NCBI GenBank assembly: GCA_965232615.1
Contig: OZ246985.1
Location: 2,453,314-2,517,313 of the forward strand
Direction of reading: 5' to 3'
From: UBA2779 sp965232615
GTDB taxonomy: Bacteria > Spirochaetota > Spirochaetia > DSM-2461
Length of the DNA stretch: 64,000 nucleotides
Below, piece after piece: positions 34,608-43,179 of this stretch. Both the position numbers and the translations under genes were made by a program. The stretch's first letter is position 1; each line of letters starts with the position of its first letter. Below the pieces are notes generated by a model, which did no database searches, was not told the DNA's origin, and saw nothing but the letters and a program-made list of their open reading frames with translations.

Positions 34608-35369
34608 ATGCTCCGCAACATCGCACTCGTTATCTCCTATGATGGAACTCAGTATGCTGGATGGCAGAGTCAAGAAGGTCAACTCAGTGTGCAGGGGGTA
34701 ATAGAAAAAGCTCTTGAAGATCTACATGGTTTTTCAGTTTCACTGACTGGGGCTGGAAGAACAGATGCCGGTGTTCATGCTACGGGTCAAATGGGAAACT
34801 TTCTTACGGAAAAAAATACAATCCCCGACTGGCAATTTCGGGATGCATTGAATGCCCGACTGCCCCGTGATATCCAGATTTTAAGAAGTCAGCGTGTAGA
34901 CAAATCTTTTCATCCCAGAAGAAATGCCCTTGCCCGAGTCTATGAATACAGGATGGCTGAAGGGCGTGCCTTTCCCGCCCATCTTGCCCGCTATACCTGG
35001 CTGCTTCCCCGTATCCCTTCTCTGGTAATTCTTAACAGTATGGCAAATATTATCTGCGGCAGACATGATTTCACCGCATTCGCAACAGCGGGTGACTCTT
35101 CTCCTCATAAAAACCGGGAAATATATAACGCGGTGTTTTTGTCTGATGGCCCCCAAACCCTGTTCCGTATCAGCGGCAATGCTTTTTTATGGAAAATGGT
35201 GCGTTCTTTGCTGGGAACTATGATAGATACAGCATTACGGGGTGGTGATAAATGTACAATAAAGGGCATACTTGAATCTGGAGATAGAAATACGGCTGGA
35301 CCTACAGCTCCGGCCAGAGGATTATTCCTTACCAGGGTGGAGTATGGACAGGGATGGGGCCTTCAATAG
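34608..35369 (+). CDS. truA: tRNA pseudouridine(38-40) synthase
   Basis: A 253-residue enzyme that modifies uridines 38-40 in the tRNA anticodon arm. The catalytic Asp53 lies in GAGRTDAGVHATGQ. The N-terminal YDGTQYAGWQSQ and the C-terminal FLWKMVRSLLGTM blocks are typical. It starts directly after the previous stop. A new gene begins at 35344, inside its last codons. Confidence 0.95.
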   Translation: MLRNIALVISYDGTQYAGWQSQEGQLSVQGVIEKALEDLHGFSVSLTGAGRTDAGVHATGQMGNFLTEKNTIPDWQFRDALNARLPRDIQILRSQRVDKSFHPRRNALARVYEYRMAEGRAFPAHLARYTWLLPRIPSLVILNSMANIICGRHDFTAFATAGDSSPHKNREIYNAVFLSDGPQTLFRISGNAFLWKMVRSLLGTMIDTALRGGDKCTIKGILESGDRNTAGPTAPARGLFLTRVEYGQGWGLQ

Positions 35370-36138
35370 ATATGCATGCATACTGAAAGATACTGAAAAC
35401 TGGCTGACTGGCAAGTATCGATCAAGAGAGGCGGATGACACAATAGTTATCCCTGAAAATCAGGGAAGAGATTCGGCCTCTCTTAATAAAAACCCCGGAT
35501 CAATTTCATTGCAGGGTTCATCGGGATTTACCCCCTTTGTTCCTGTAGAAAATGGCCGGTCAGATGCGGCAGAACTGCAAGTCATTAACCGGGAAATCTG
35601 TACCTGTGAGAATTGTAACCTGTACTTGCTGAGGAGGTGTACTGTTCCAGGCAGGGGAACTGCCGGAGCAAGGCTTATGGTAGTAACCCCTCCGCCTGTC
35701 GATGATGCCCGGGAGGACTCAATGCCCATGTCGATACAGGGAAATGAGTATCTGGCGAAATGGCTTACTGCCCTGGAACTTAATCTGGAACAGGACATCT
35801 TCATTACACCGGCTGTGAAGTGCCGGACACCTGGTGGAAGACCGCCTGAATCCAGTGAAGTGGAAGCCTGCAGCGATTTCCTACAGAGGCAATACCGTGC
35901 GGTGGCTCCCATAGCCGTTCTGGCGTTGGGAGACGCGGCCTGTGGAGCCCTTTCCGGTAATCCACGGGATTTTCCTGCCCTTGTTGCCAGAAACTGGCGC
36001 TGGGGAATAATTCCAGCTCTTGTTCTGTGGACACCTGAAGAAGTTCTGGCTCATCCCGAACGCTTAAGAAGGCCGGTATGGGAAGCATTGCTGCGATTCA
36101 AGGCGGCCTGGAATGTTCTACCTGGAACTGGTATTTAA
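35344..36138 (+). CDS. Family-4-like uracil-DNA glycosylase superfamily protein, altered active site
   Basis: A protein of about 264 residues. I place the start at the ATG at 35344 (MDRDGAFNRYACIL), preceded by AGGGTGG. The core fits the Fe-S uracil-DNA glycosylase (family 4/5) fold: a Cys cluster around CENC (88-91), VKCRTPGG (Cys160) and EAC (Cys176), then a HP at 237-238. The usual motif A, GEAPG-x-x-ED, here reads VVTPPPVDDARED, so key residues are replaced. The first 75 residues are poorly conserved. Its DNA-repair function is inferred from the fold and cluster ligands. It overlaps priA by 26 bp. Confidence 0.65.
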   Translation: MDRDGAFNRYACILKDTENWLTGKYRSREADDTIVIPENQGRDSASLNKNPGSISLQGSSGFTPFVPVENGRSDAAELQVINREICTCENCNLYLLRRCTVPGRGTAGARLMVVTPPPVDDAREDSMPMSIQGNEYLAKWLTALELNLEQDIFITPAVKCRTPGGRPPESSEVEACSDFLQRQYRAVAPIAVLALGDAACGALSGNPRDFPALVARNWRWGIIPALVLWTPEEVLAHPERLRRPVWEALLRFKAAWNVLPGTGI

Positions 36139-38050
36139 TATTCCTGTACAGCAGAGTTATACCTACTTGTCCGAGCAGGAGGTTTCTGTTGGCTGTCGTG
36201 TAAAGGCAGAGTTGGGTTCCCGTCGTCTCATCGGATGGGTTGTGGGAAATCATGATAAACCTCCGCAGGAATTAAAAAAGATTAAGAGTATCGAAAAAAT
36301 CGTGGATTCTCAGTCTCTTTTCGGTAAGGATACCCTGTCTCTGGCCCGGTGGATGTCAGCACTTACCCTTTGCAGTCTTGGCGAATCTCTGACCTGCATG
36401 CTACCTGGTGGACAAAGGGAAGGCCGGGGATTGTTGGATGATGAAGGATATCAGGCAGTCCGTATTGATGAGCTTACCTCCGGGCAGTCCAGAGCTCTGG
36501 ACGCTGTTCAGAAGAGTACTGATCAGTGGTTTTATCTCTATGGCGGAACTGGTTCAGGTAAAACCGAAGTGTTTCTTCGTGTTGCTGAAAAAATGATTTC
36601 ACAAGGCCGGGGGGTTATCTACCTTGTGCCGGAAATTGCCCTGAGTCATCATCTAGCCGAGGGACTGACCAAACGGTTTCCGAACAATCTTGCCGTGCTA
36701 CATTCCAGTCTTACTCCATCTCAGCGTTTAACTCAGTGGCGAAGAATCCAGAAGGGTAAGGCCTTGTTTGTTCTTGGGGCCAGGAGTGCTGTATTTGCAC
36801 CAGTCGATAATCTTGGATTGATTATAATCGATGAGGAACATGAGGGTTCTTATAAATCCTCAAAGACACCTCGTTATCACGCCCGGCAACTGGCGATGAG
36901 GCGGTGTCGGCTGTCCGGAGCTACTCTGATTATGGGGAGTGCAACTCCTTCGGTGGAGGCCTGGTCTCTGATGAGCAATGGCCGACTCCAGAGACTGGAA
37001 TTGAAAGGCCGGCCGGCAGGTGGAGATTTACCCAGAATTTCTGTTGTCAATATGCAGAAAGTCAGCGGAGTTTTATCGCGGGATGTGCATATGGCTCTTA
37101 CCCGTGTGTTGAATGAAGGCCGTCAAGCCCTCCTATTTCTGAACAGGAGAGGGTTTTCCTATCATTATCAATGCCCGGACTGCGGAGAGGCGATTTTATG
37201 CCATCACTGCAGCGTCCCCCTCACCTATCACAGGAATCGGAATACCATGATGTGTCATTATTGCGGTTATAGAAGACTGCCTCCATCAATCTGTCCCGGA
37301 TGCAATTCCCGGCAGATAAGGGCTCATGGCTTTGGTACGGAGAAAATCGAAGACGAAATACGATCTCTGTATCCTGAAAAACGTATTGCCCGCCTTGATC
37401 GTGATACAACGGGGAGGAAGGGAGTACTGTCATCGATACTGAAAGATTTTAGAGCTGGGAAAATTGACATTCTTCTGGGCACTCAGATGGTGGCCAAAGG
37501 ACTCAATGCACCGGGTGTCAAGCTGTCAGTCATTCTTTCTGCAGACACAGCATTGAATCTGCCGGATTTCCGTTCTGCGGAACGGACATTTTCCCTCATT
37601 GTTCAGGTTGCCGGCCGAGCAGGACGCTTTCGCCCTGACGGAGAAGTTATAATACAAACCAACCGTCCTGATTCCTTTCCAGTAAGATTTGCTGCTGAAA
37701 ATAAAATTATTGAATTCTATGAGTATGAATTAAGTCAGAGAGCCATGCTGGGTTTTCCTCCTTACAGTCGTCTCTTTCGATTGGTTGTAAGGGGTAAAAA
37801 AGAAGAGAATGTAAAGAAATACCTGGATAATCTGGTTGAGAAGCTTTCTCAGGGTACGAAAAGCTGGGAGTTAATGGGTCCAGCCGAATGCCCTGTAGGT
37901 ATGATTAACGGTCACTATCGACGGCATATAATTCTCAGAAGCCAGTTTTTTGACCAAACTCATGCAGCCGTGGCGTCAGCAGTCGCCAGTATAAAGAAGA
38001 TGGATGGTTTAAGACTGGAGATTGACATGGATCCGGTAGATTTATTATAG
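36113..38050 (+). CDS. priA: Primosomal replication restart helicase PriA
   Basis: A 645-residue 3'-5' helicase that rebuilds stalled replication forks. Walker A GGTGSGKT is at 144-151 and the DEEH box is in IIIDEEHEGSYKS. A zinc-binding segment has eight Cys (CPDCGEAILCHHC, then CHYCGYRRLPPSICPGC). The conserved block LGTQMVAKGLNAPGVKLSVI lies near 457. It begins with MFYLELVFNIPVQQSYTYL. The stop codon TAG overlaps the start of a degenerate family A repeat end. Confidence 0.95.
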   Translation: MFYLELVFNIPVQQSYTYLSEQEVSVGCRVKAELGSRRLIGWVVGNHDKPPQELKKIKSIEKIVDSQSLFGKDTLSLARWMSALTLCSLGESLTCMLPGGQREGRGLLDDEGYQAVRIDELTSGQSRALDAVQKSTDQWFYLYGGTGSGKTEVFLRVAEKMISQGRGVIYLVPEIALSHHLAEGLTKRFPNNLAVLHSSLTPSQRLTQWRRIQKGKALFVLGARSAVFAPVDNLGLIIIDEEHEGSYKSSKTPRYHARQLAMRRCRLSGATLIMGSATPSVEAWSLMSNGRLQRLELKGRPAGGDLPRISVVNMQKVSGVLSRDVHMALTRVLNEGRQALLFLNRRGFSYHYQCPDCGEAILCHHCSVPLTYHRNRNTMMCHYCGYRRLPPSICPGCNSRQIRAHGFGTEKIEDEIRSLYPEKRIARLDRDTTGRKGVLSSILKDFRAGKIDILLGTQMVAKGLNAPGVKLSVILSADTALNLPDFRSAERTFSLIVQVAGRAGRFRPDGEVIIQTNRPDSFPVRFAAENKIIEFYEYELSQRAMLGFPPYSRLFRLVVRGKKEENVKKYLDNLVEKLSQGTKSWELMGPAECPVGMINGHYRRHIILRSQFFDQTHAAVASAVASIKKMDGLRLEIDMDPVDLL

Positions 38051-38064
38051 GGTACCTCTAAAAA
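38049..38064. repeat. Repeat family A, isolated end at the priA stop
   Basis: AGGGTACCTCTAAAAA matches the element end AGGGCACCTCTAAAAA with one change. It begins within the priA stop codon. No second end is seen nearby, so it is a solo end or fragment. Confidence 0.55.
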
Positions 38065-38082
38065 TGCCCCGGTGCGATTCTC

Positions 38083-38111
38083 ATGACAAAGCATTTCAAA
38101 TGTATTATATT
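38083..38111 (+). promoter_or_regulatory. Promoter upstream of def, near-leaderless arrangement
   Basis: ATGACA (38083-38088) and TATATT (38106-38111) are 17 bp apart. A start point about 7 bp later would fall at 38118, two bases before the def ATG at 38120. No ribosome site precedes that ATG. Confidence 0.5.
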
Positions 38112-38119
38112 CAGAATGT

Positions 38120-38608
38120 ATGGAGATATATACTATCGGGATTGAGAGTCAGTTGCGCATTCTGCGGCAAGTTGCTGCCCCTATCCAGAAGATTGATACT
38201 GAAACAACTGTTCTTGCCCGGCAAATGATTGATACGATGATAAGAGGGAATGGTATAGGATTGGCCGGACCACAGGTTGGTCTGCTACAGCGCATATTTG
38301 TCGTTAAACCAGGTAATGAGGCCCCCCTCATTTTCATCAATCCAGAATTAACGGCCACCAGTTCGGAATTATCACGATATGATGAAGGATGCTTGAGTAT
38401 TCCCGGTCAATATGCCGCTGTAAAACGCCCAGCGGAAATTCAGGTTCAGGCCTGGAATCTCCGGGGACGTCCTTTCACCATGGAAGCAGGTGGTCTTATG
38501 TCAACTGTCATTCAGCATGAGCTTGATCACCTCAATGGGATTCTCTTCATTGATCATTTGAGTCGCAGTAAGAAGAAAAAAATCCTTGACAGCCAGATAA
38601 GTGCCTGA
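38120..38608 (+). CDS. def: Peptide deformylase
   Basis: A 162-residue metalloenzyme that removes the formyl group from new proteins. All three motifs are intact: GIGLAGPQVG (45-54), EGCLSIPG with metal ligand Cys91 and QHELDHLNG with His133, Glu134 and His137. The protein opens MEIYTIGIESQLRILR. It is followed directly by fmt, the enzyme that puts the formyl group on. Translation may start almost at the transcript's 5' end. Confidence 0.95.
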   Translation: MEIYTIGIESQLRILRQVAAPIQKIDTETTVLARQMIDTMIRGNGIGLAGPQVGLLQRIFVVKPGNEAPLIFINPELTATSSELSRYDEGCLSIPGQYAAVKRPAEIQVQAWNLRGRPFTMEAGGLMSTVIQHELDHLNGILFIDHLSRSKKKKILDSQISA

Positions 38609-39562
38609 ATGAGAATCCTTTTTGCAGGCTCTCCATATATTGCCGTCCCTTCACTGCAATCCATAGCCAGTCAATTCACAGTGGCCGGAGTTCTCACTGC
38701 CCCGGACAAAATCTCCGGTAGAGGCCGCAGACTTACGCCTCCTGCTGTCAAAATTGCTGCAGAAGAGCTTGGTCTGTCCATTCTTCAACCTGCCAGAGTG
38801 AATGAAGAGGCAAGGAATACCATATTGAAACTCAAACCTGATCTACTTGTTGTATTTGCCTATGGAAGAATCTTTGGACCGAAGTTTCTGAATATTTTTC
38901 CGATGGGAGGTATCAACATGCATCCCTCGGCCCTGCCCCAATTTCGCGGTCCTTCACCCTTGACGGCAGCCATACTGGCCGGGAATGATGAGACAGCCCT
39001 GACAGTTCAGAGATTGGCATTGAAATTGGATTCAGGTGACATACTTCGTCAGACGCCCCTCAGGTTGAGTCCGTCAGAAACAACAGGTTCATTGGAGGAA
39101 AAAGTAGCCAGACAAGCTGGAGATGAGCTGCTGACTGTTCTCAAAAGTATCCAATCCAGCACTGTAGAGGGTTATGCACAAAATCATGAATCAGCCACAT
39201 ATTGCCATCTGGTCACCAGGGATTCCGGCCGTATTGACTGGAAACAGAATGCCGTAGATATTGAGCGCATGGTTCGAGCATATTATCCCTGGCCAAAAGC
39301 ACGAACAAAGTTCGCCGACCGAAGTCTGGCCATACTGGAGTCCAATGTTGTAATCGCAGGAGGCAGAGACGATTCTCCCATACCTGGTACAGTCTTGAGT
39401 GTGGATAAAAGTCATGGTATCCTGGTACAAACGGGGAATGGAATCCTTGGAGTTACACGATTACAGGCAGAGTCAAGAAAACCGATGGGGTTTGAAGCAT
39501 TTCTTAATGGTGTGAGAAACAAGACAGGTATGTTGTGGGGGGATGGAAATGAAAAATACTGA
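38609..39562 (+). CDS. fmt: Methionyl-tRNA formyltransferase
   Basis: A 317-residue enzyme that formylates initiator Met-tRNA with 10-formyltetrahydrofolate. The catalytic Asn103 and His105 lie in GINMHPSALPQFRGPSP, and the formyl-folate site Asp is in LDSGDILRQTPL. The length is normal. It begins immediately after def. Its end overlaps the PASTA gene start by 14 bp. Confidence 0.95.
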   Translation: MRILFAGSPYIAVPSLQSIASQFTVAGVLTAPDKISGRGRRLTPPAVKIAAEELGLSILQPARVNEEARNTILKLKPDLLVVFAYGRIFGPKFLNIFPMGGINMHPSALPQFRGPSPLTAAILAGNDETALTVQRLALKLDSGDILRQTPLRLSPSETTGSLEEKVARQAGDELLTVLKSIQSSTVEGYAQNHESATYCHLVTRDSGRIDWKQNAVDIERMVRAYYPWPKARTKFADRSLAILESNVVIAGGRDDSPIPGTVLSVDKSHGILVQTGNGILGVTRLQAESRKPMGFEAFLNGVRNKTGMLWGDGNEKY

Positions 39563-40625
39563 ACGATTGCGGGACAAGAGGCCCCGATTCATTCCAGGTT
39601 CTCCTGACGTTGATAACGATGCCATGTCTGACAGTATTGATGATGAAAGGAGTGCATCGTTTTTCCGACAATCTATTTACATCATCGGCATTGCATTATT
39701 CATCATGCTGTTCTTCTTTATTACAGCATTTTTCCTTGCGGTTCGTGGGGCTGAACGGACAATTGTACCGAATATTATCAGCCTGGAATTAACCGAAGCA
39801 ATGGTGATGCTCCAGGAAAGAGAACTCTACCCCCGGCTACAGCTGAAATATACCGGAACTCCCGATGACAAAGGGCTGATTATTGACCAGAACCCGGAAG
39901 CAGGTCTCTATGTCAAGGCAGGCCGCCGGATAACGGTTACCGTAAGCAAAGGGGCTGTCATTGACAATGTAGAAAACTTTGTTGGCAAAGATCTGGATGA
40001 GGTAAGGGGGAGACTGACGACGTTGTTCTCAACCTATGAACCTCTTTTGTATATCAGGGAACCTGTAACTTACGTCTATAACAGTGCTCCAGAGGGGATC
40101 GTACTTTCTCAATCTCCTGAAGCAGGAACTCCATTAGGAGAGCCACAGGAACTGATTCTGATTATCAGCCGGGGGAATAATGACAGACTACTGACACTGC
40201 CAGGTTGGATCGACTGGAATAGTAACGATACATTGGAGTCCATGGCCTCTCTTCCATTCAGTTTCCAATTCATTCCAGACAATGTACCTCCAGTGGGGTC
40301 TGCTCCGCGGGTTAGAAGGCAGTACCCGGTGGAGGGTACTAAGCTGAAACCGGGAAGTATGGTCACATTGTATTACAGTATCCCGAATTACATCCCGGAT
40401 AATTCTCAATATGGTCTATTCTCATACAGATTGCCAGAGTATCCAGTACCGGTTCTTCTTAATGTATTTGTACTGGAACCTGACAAAGAAGAGAGGATGT
40501 TTTTTTCCATGCCCTATGTTGGCGGACCTATTTCCTTTCCCTATGTTTTTCCAATCGGTACGGTTCTCTATCTCAAGGTGAATGGCGAAGAAATCTACCG
40601 GCAGGTTATCGAGTCTCCAGGTTGA
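39549..40625 (+). CDS. Membrane-anchored PASTA-domain protein
   Basis: A protein of 358 residues if it starts at the ATG at 39549, which follows GGGGGG at 6 bases (an ATG at 39543 is too close). One transmembrane helix lies near residues 43-70, after a charged cytoplasmic N-terminus. Two or three PASTA repeats follow (from about 72, 145 and 215), with typical DxNPEAGLYVKAGRRITVTVSKG blocks. PASTA domains bind muropeptides or cell-wall precursors. There is no Ser/Thr kinase domain here. It is convergent with a VanY-type peptidase, overlapping by 20 bp, which supports a cell-wall role. Confidence 0.8.
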   Translation: MKNTERLRDKRPRFIPGSPDVDNDAMSDSIDDERSASFFRQSIYIIGIALFIMLFFFITAFFLAVRGAERTIVPNIISLELTEAMVMLQERELYPRLQLKYTGTPDDKGLIIDQNPEAGLYVKAGRRITVTVSKGAVIDNVENFVGKDLDEVRGRLTTLFSTYEPLLYIREPVTYVYNSAPEGIVLSQSPEAGTPLGEPQELILIISRGNNDRLLTLPGWIDWNSNDTLESMASLPFSFQFIPDNVPPVGSAPRVRRQYPVEGTKLKPGSMVTLYYSIPNYIPDNSQYGLFSYRLPEYPVPVLLNVFVLEPDKEERMFFSMPYVGGPISFPYVFPIGTVLYLKVNGEEIYRQVIESPG

Positions 40626-41421
40626 TAAGTCTTTTCACTGAATGCACCGTTCTGAGGACATGATTGTATTGATGCCAGAATTCCAGTAATCTCTGCTGTG
40701 AATTATCAAAAAACTCATCTTGCATTGCAGTAGCATCAATTCCTATCCACCGCCAGTGCCAGCTTTCCCATTGATAGCCAGTTGGATGATGAGTAGTTTC
40801 TTTGGGGTAGGAAAGACTCCATCCATAATCTCCAGCATTTTGCATCAACCAATTACCCGCAGGTGTTTCTGCGAATTTGTTTGTTACACTCCCAAAGTCA
40901 ACCGATGTTCCAAGTTGATGCTGGCTGTATCCTGGTGGAGTGGAAAATCTGATGGCTTCTGTGTATCCAAACCGTTTGATATAAGATTCATGAATTTTTC
41001 TCTGGTATTCACTGGAACGATATGCTGATGAAACATGGAGTTGTATACCGGATTCCAATGCTTTTTTCGTCATGGTCAACAGGGATTTACAGGCTCTGGA
41101 GTCGAGCTTCATACCATTCTTATTCACAAAAAAGGAATCGGTGCTGAGGGTTTTGAGATTGTCCGGCTGATAATCAAGGGGCAGGGGATGAGTTTTATCA
41201 ATAAGAATCAGATATTCCGGGGAGGCCTGCAGCATCTGGTGAGCAAGAGATAGAAATCGTTGAGCGCTCTGCTTCGTTCCAAATGTTAAAACCGGAATCA
41301 AACTTTCAAGTTCTGTCATCGAGAGATCAAAATTTGGATGAATTATGGAGTTTTCTGATTCAGAAGGGAAGCATATTCCAGTGAAAAACAAAAAAACAAA
41401 ATAAATAAGACTGTATTTCAT
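40606..41421 (-). CDS. VanY-type D-alanyl-D-alanine carboxypeptidase (secreted)
   Basis: A protein of about 271 residues, starting at the ATG at 41421 (MKYSLIYFVFLFFTGICFP, a signal peptide). The motifs of the VanY/M15 peptidase family are clear: SSAYRSSEYQRKIHESY near 141, YSQHQLGTSVDFGS (zinc ligands His and Asp) and SWHWRWIG (third zinc ligand). It should trim the terminal D-Ala from peptidoglycan stem peptides in the periplasm. An alternative start at 41442 adds seven residues. It overlaps the 3' end of the PASTA gene. Confidence 0.88.
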   Translation of the reverse strand: MKYSLIYFVFLFFTGICFPSESENSIIHPNFDLSMTELESLIPVLTFGTKQSAQRFLSLAHQMLQASPEYLILIDKTHPLPLDYQPDNLKTLSTDSFFVNKNGMKLDSRACKSLLTMTKKALESGIQLHVSSAYRSSEYQRKIHESYIKRFGYTEAIRFSTPPGYSQHQLGTSVDFGSVTNKFAETPAGNWLMQNAGDYGWSLSYPKETTHHPTGYQWESWHWRWIGIDATAMQDEFFDNSQQRLLEFWHQYNHVLRTVHSVKRLINLETR

Positions 41422-41461
41422 CTCTGATCCAGGAATATACAATGTTCAGGGGTAATCCAAG

Positions 41462-42985
41462 ATGGTAACTCCTTACTATAATATGATTGTGAGTACATTC
41501 AAAGAAGCCCACCGGGAGGCCCGGAACATATTGGACCGGGGAGGTTTTAAAGATGCATTTTCTCGTATCGCCAATGTCAAAGCAAGCCGTCCTGATCAGT
41601 TATTCGATAAGATTGCGCTCATTGCCGATGCCGGCATAGCCCTCAGGAATATCAAAATCCTTGAGTATGGTTTGTATTTACTGGAGCATAATGCCCGGGA
41701 CACTCTGGCTGTACCTGCATGTGCTCCCTACCACTGGTTCAACCTGGGTAATCTGCAGGTCAATATTCTATCGTTGCTTGAGTATGAAGGCAACAGCCGA
41801 TGCTGGTATGACAGGCCATTAACAGTCAAGTCCCGGGAAGCCTACAAAAAAGCTGCTGAAAGTATTGTGGATGACAATCATTTCAAATCTCAGATTCTTA
41901 CAGCACATGGCCGTCTCCTCTATGGCTTGGGCCGGGACAGGGAGGCCTTTGATTTATTTCACAAAGCAACTGTTTTGAATCCAGATGATGACGAGGCTGA
42001 ACTGGGTAGAATTGAATCTCTGGCGGCAATCTCCGGTACGGCACCAGCTCTGGAAGAAAACCTGTTGAAGGAGGCTGGTGGCCGTTTAATCTCTTTGGAA
42101 AAAAGAAGTAAAAGTCATAAATGGAGTAGCAGTATTGAGGAACTCAAAGAGCTGATAGTTGAACGTCTGGGAACCTCTGATATCAAAGAACCGAATTATC
42201 CTCGAAATACCATTGATATTGACAGTGATAAAGGGCACAAAATGGTAATGTACAACCTGCAGCATCACCTGTACCTGAGTCCATGTGCAGGTTGTTTGAA
42301 ATGTGACAGAGCCATAGGTGATGCTGCTGTTATCGGTGCCAGACATGCAGTTTTCGGTGGGAAAGTTGCCGACCGTTACCGCCGTATGGCGATATTGATT
42401 GGACGCCTTACGGAACGGCATCGAGCATTGCGGGCAGCTTTGTTTGATCATCATCAAAAAACTGAAGTTCCTGACGGAGCTGATTATCAGCCCCACATTC
42501 CAGCTGTTGACAGTTGGAAACCCATCCCCGCGGCAACAGTCTCACTTCTCAGCATACTTTCAGGTTTAAGGTCAGTGATGGAGGGAATGGCCGCTTGTGC
42601 AGTTCTGTACCTTGATCGAGAGACAAAATCTCCATTGAAAATGAATGACATACTTGGCACATCCACATCTCCTAACACAGATTTGTATAAATTGAAGAAT
42701 CCAGCTTTTCATGCCTTCTGGGATCTTTGGGCCGATGGTGAAGAGAATTTGATACCAGGAGTGAATCTAATTCGAGAATTTGGAGATAACCTTTCTTCCC
42801 AAAGCACAGAGTGTCTTTCACTCAATCATGATGATCTTACAGCACAGGCCATGTCTCTTACGGAATGGTCTGGAAAACTGATATTCTATCTCATTCGTAT
42901 TGCTGACAGGGATGCCCGTGGGGATACGGAAGATCCTTCTGTCTGGCCCCTGAGGCCATTTGTTATACCGGAAAACATCCTCTAA
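41462..42985 (+). CDS. TPR protein with Cys cluster and HEPN-like Rx4H motif, unknown function
   Basis: A 507-residue cytoplasmic-looking protein. Residues 50-190 are helical and TPR-like (AHGRLLYGLGRDREAFDLFH, then NPDDDEAELGRIESL). Residues 262-290 contain SPCAGCLKCDRAIGDA, with Cys275, 278 and 281. At 315-320 RLTERH fits the Rx4H pattern of HEPN ribonucleases. The combination recalls the LA2681-type HEPN proteins first seen in Leptospira, but this is a by-eye comparison. Divergent from vanY, with 40 bp between starts, and followed by a promoter-bearing gap. Function open: a signalling, RNA-cutting or scaffold role. Confidence 0.5.
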   Translation: MVTPYYNMIVSTFKEAHREARNILDRGGFKDAFSRIANVKASRPDQLFDKIALIADAGIALRNIKILEYGLYLLEHNARDTLAVPACAPYHWFNLGNLQVNILSLLEYEGNSRCWYDRPLTVKSREAYKKAAESIVDDNHFKSQILTAHGRLLYGLGRDREAFDLFHKATVLNPDDDEAELGRIESLAAISGTAPALEENLLKEAGGRLISLEKRSKSHKWSSSIEELKELIVERLGTSDIKEPNYPRNTIDIDSDKGHKMVMYNLQHHLYLSPCAGCLKCDRAIGDAAVIGARHAVFGGKVADRYRRMAILIGRLTERHRALRAALFDHHQKTEVPDGADYQPHIPAVDSWKPIPAATVSLLSILSGLRSVMEGMAACAVLYLDRETKSPLKMNDILGTSTSPNTDLYKLKNPAFHAFWDLWADGEENLIPGVNLIREFGDNLSSQSTECLSLNHDDLTAQAMSLTEWSGKLIFYLIRIADRDARGDTEDPSVWPLRPFVIPENIL

Positions 42986-43020
42986 TTTCATTAAAAAAAA
43001 TTGCTTTTGTGAAAGCGGAA

Positions 43021-43052
43021 AGGACACCTCAAAGGGGGCTTGAGAGTTGCCT
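43021..43052. repeat. Repeat family A, 32-bp end-to-end remnant
   Basis: AGGACACCTCAAAG (43021-43034) and CTTGAGAGTTGCCT (43039-43052) are the two inverted ends of the family brought together with a 4-base centre. Only the ends remain. Confidence 0.5.
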
Positions 43053-43125
43053 ATTGGCAACAGTACCGGATGAAAATTATGGACAATATCAGATATCTTC
43101 AAACACTTGTCTTTCAGGAATCTAC

Positions 43126-43154
43126 TTGACAACAGGATATTTTTAATGTACTTT
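43126..43154 (+). promoter_or_regulatory. Strong sigma-70-type promoter for the lipoprotein gene
   Basis: TTGACA (43126-43131) and TACTTT (43149-43154) are separated by 17 bp. A GGGGG ribosome site lies 6 bases before the ATG at 43180. Confidence 0.65.
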
Positions 43155-43179
43155 ATGTTTAGAAAGTCAGGGGGTTAAT

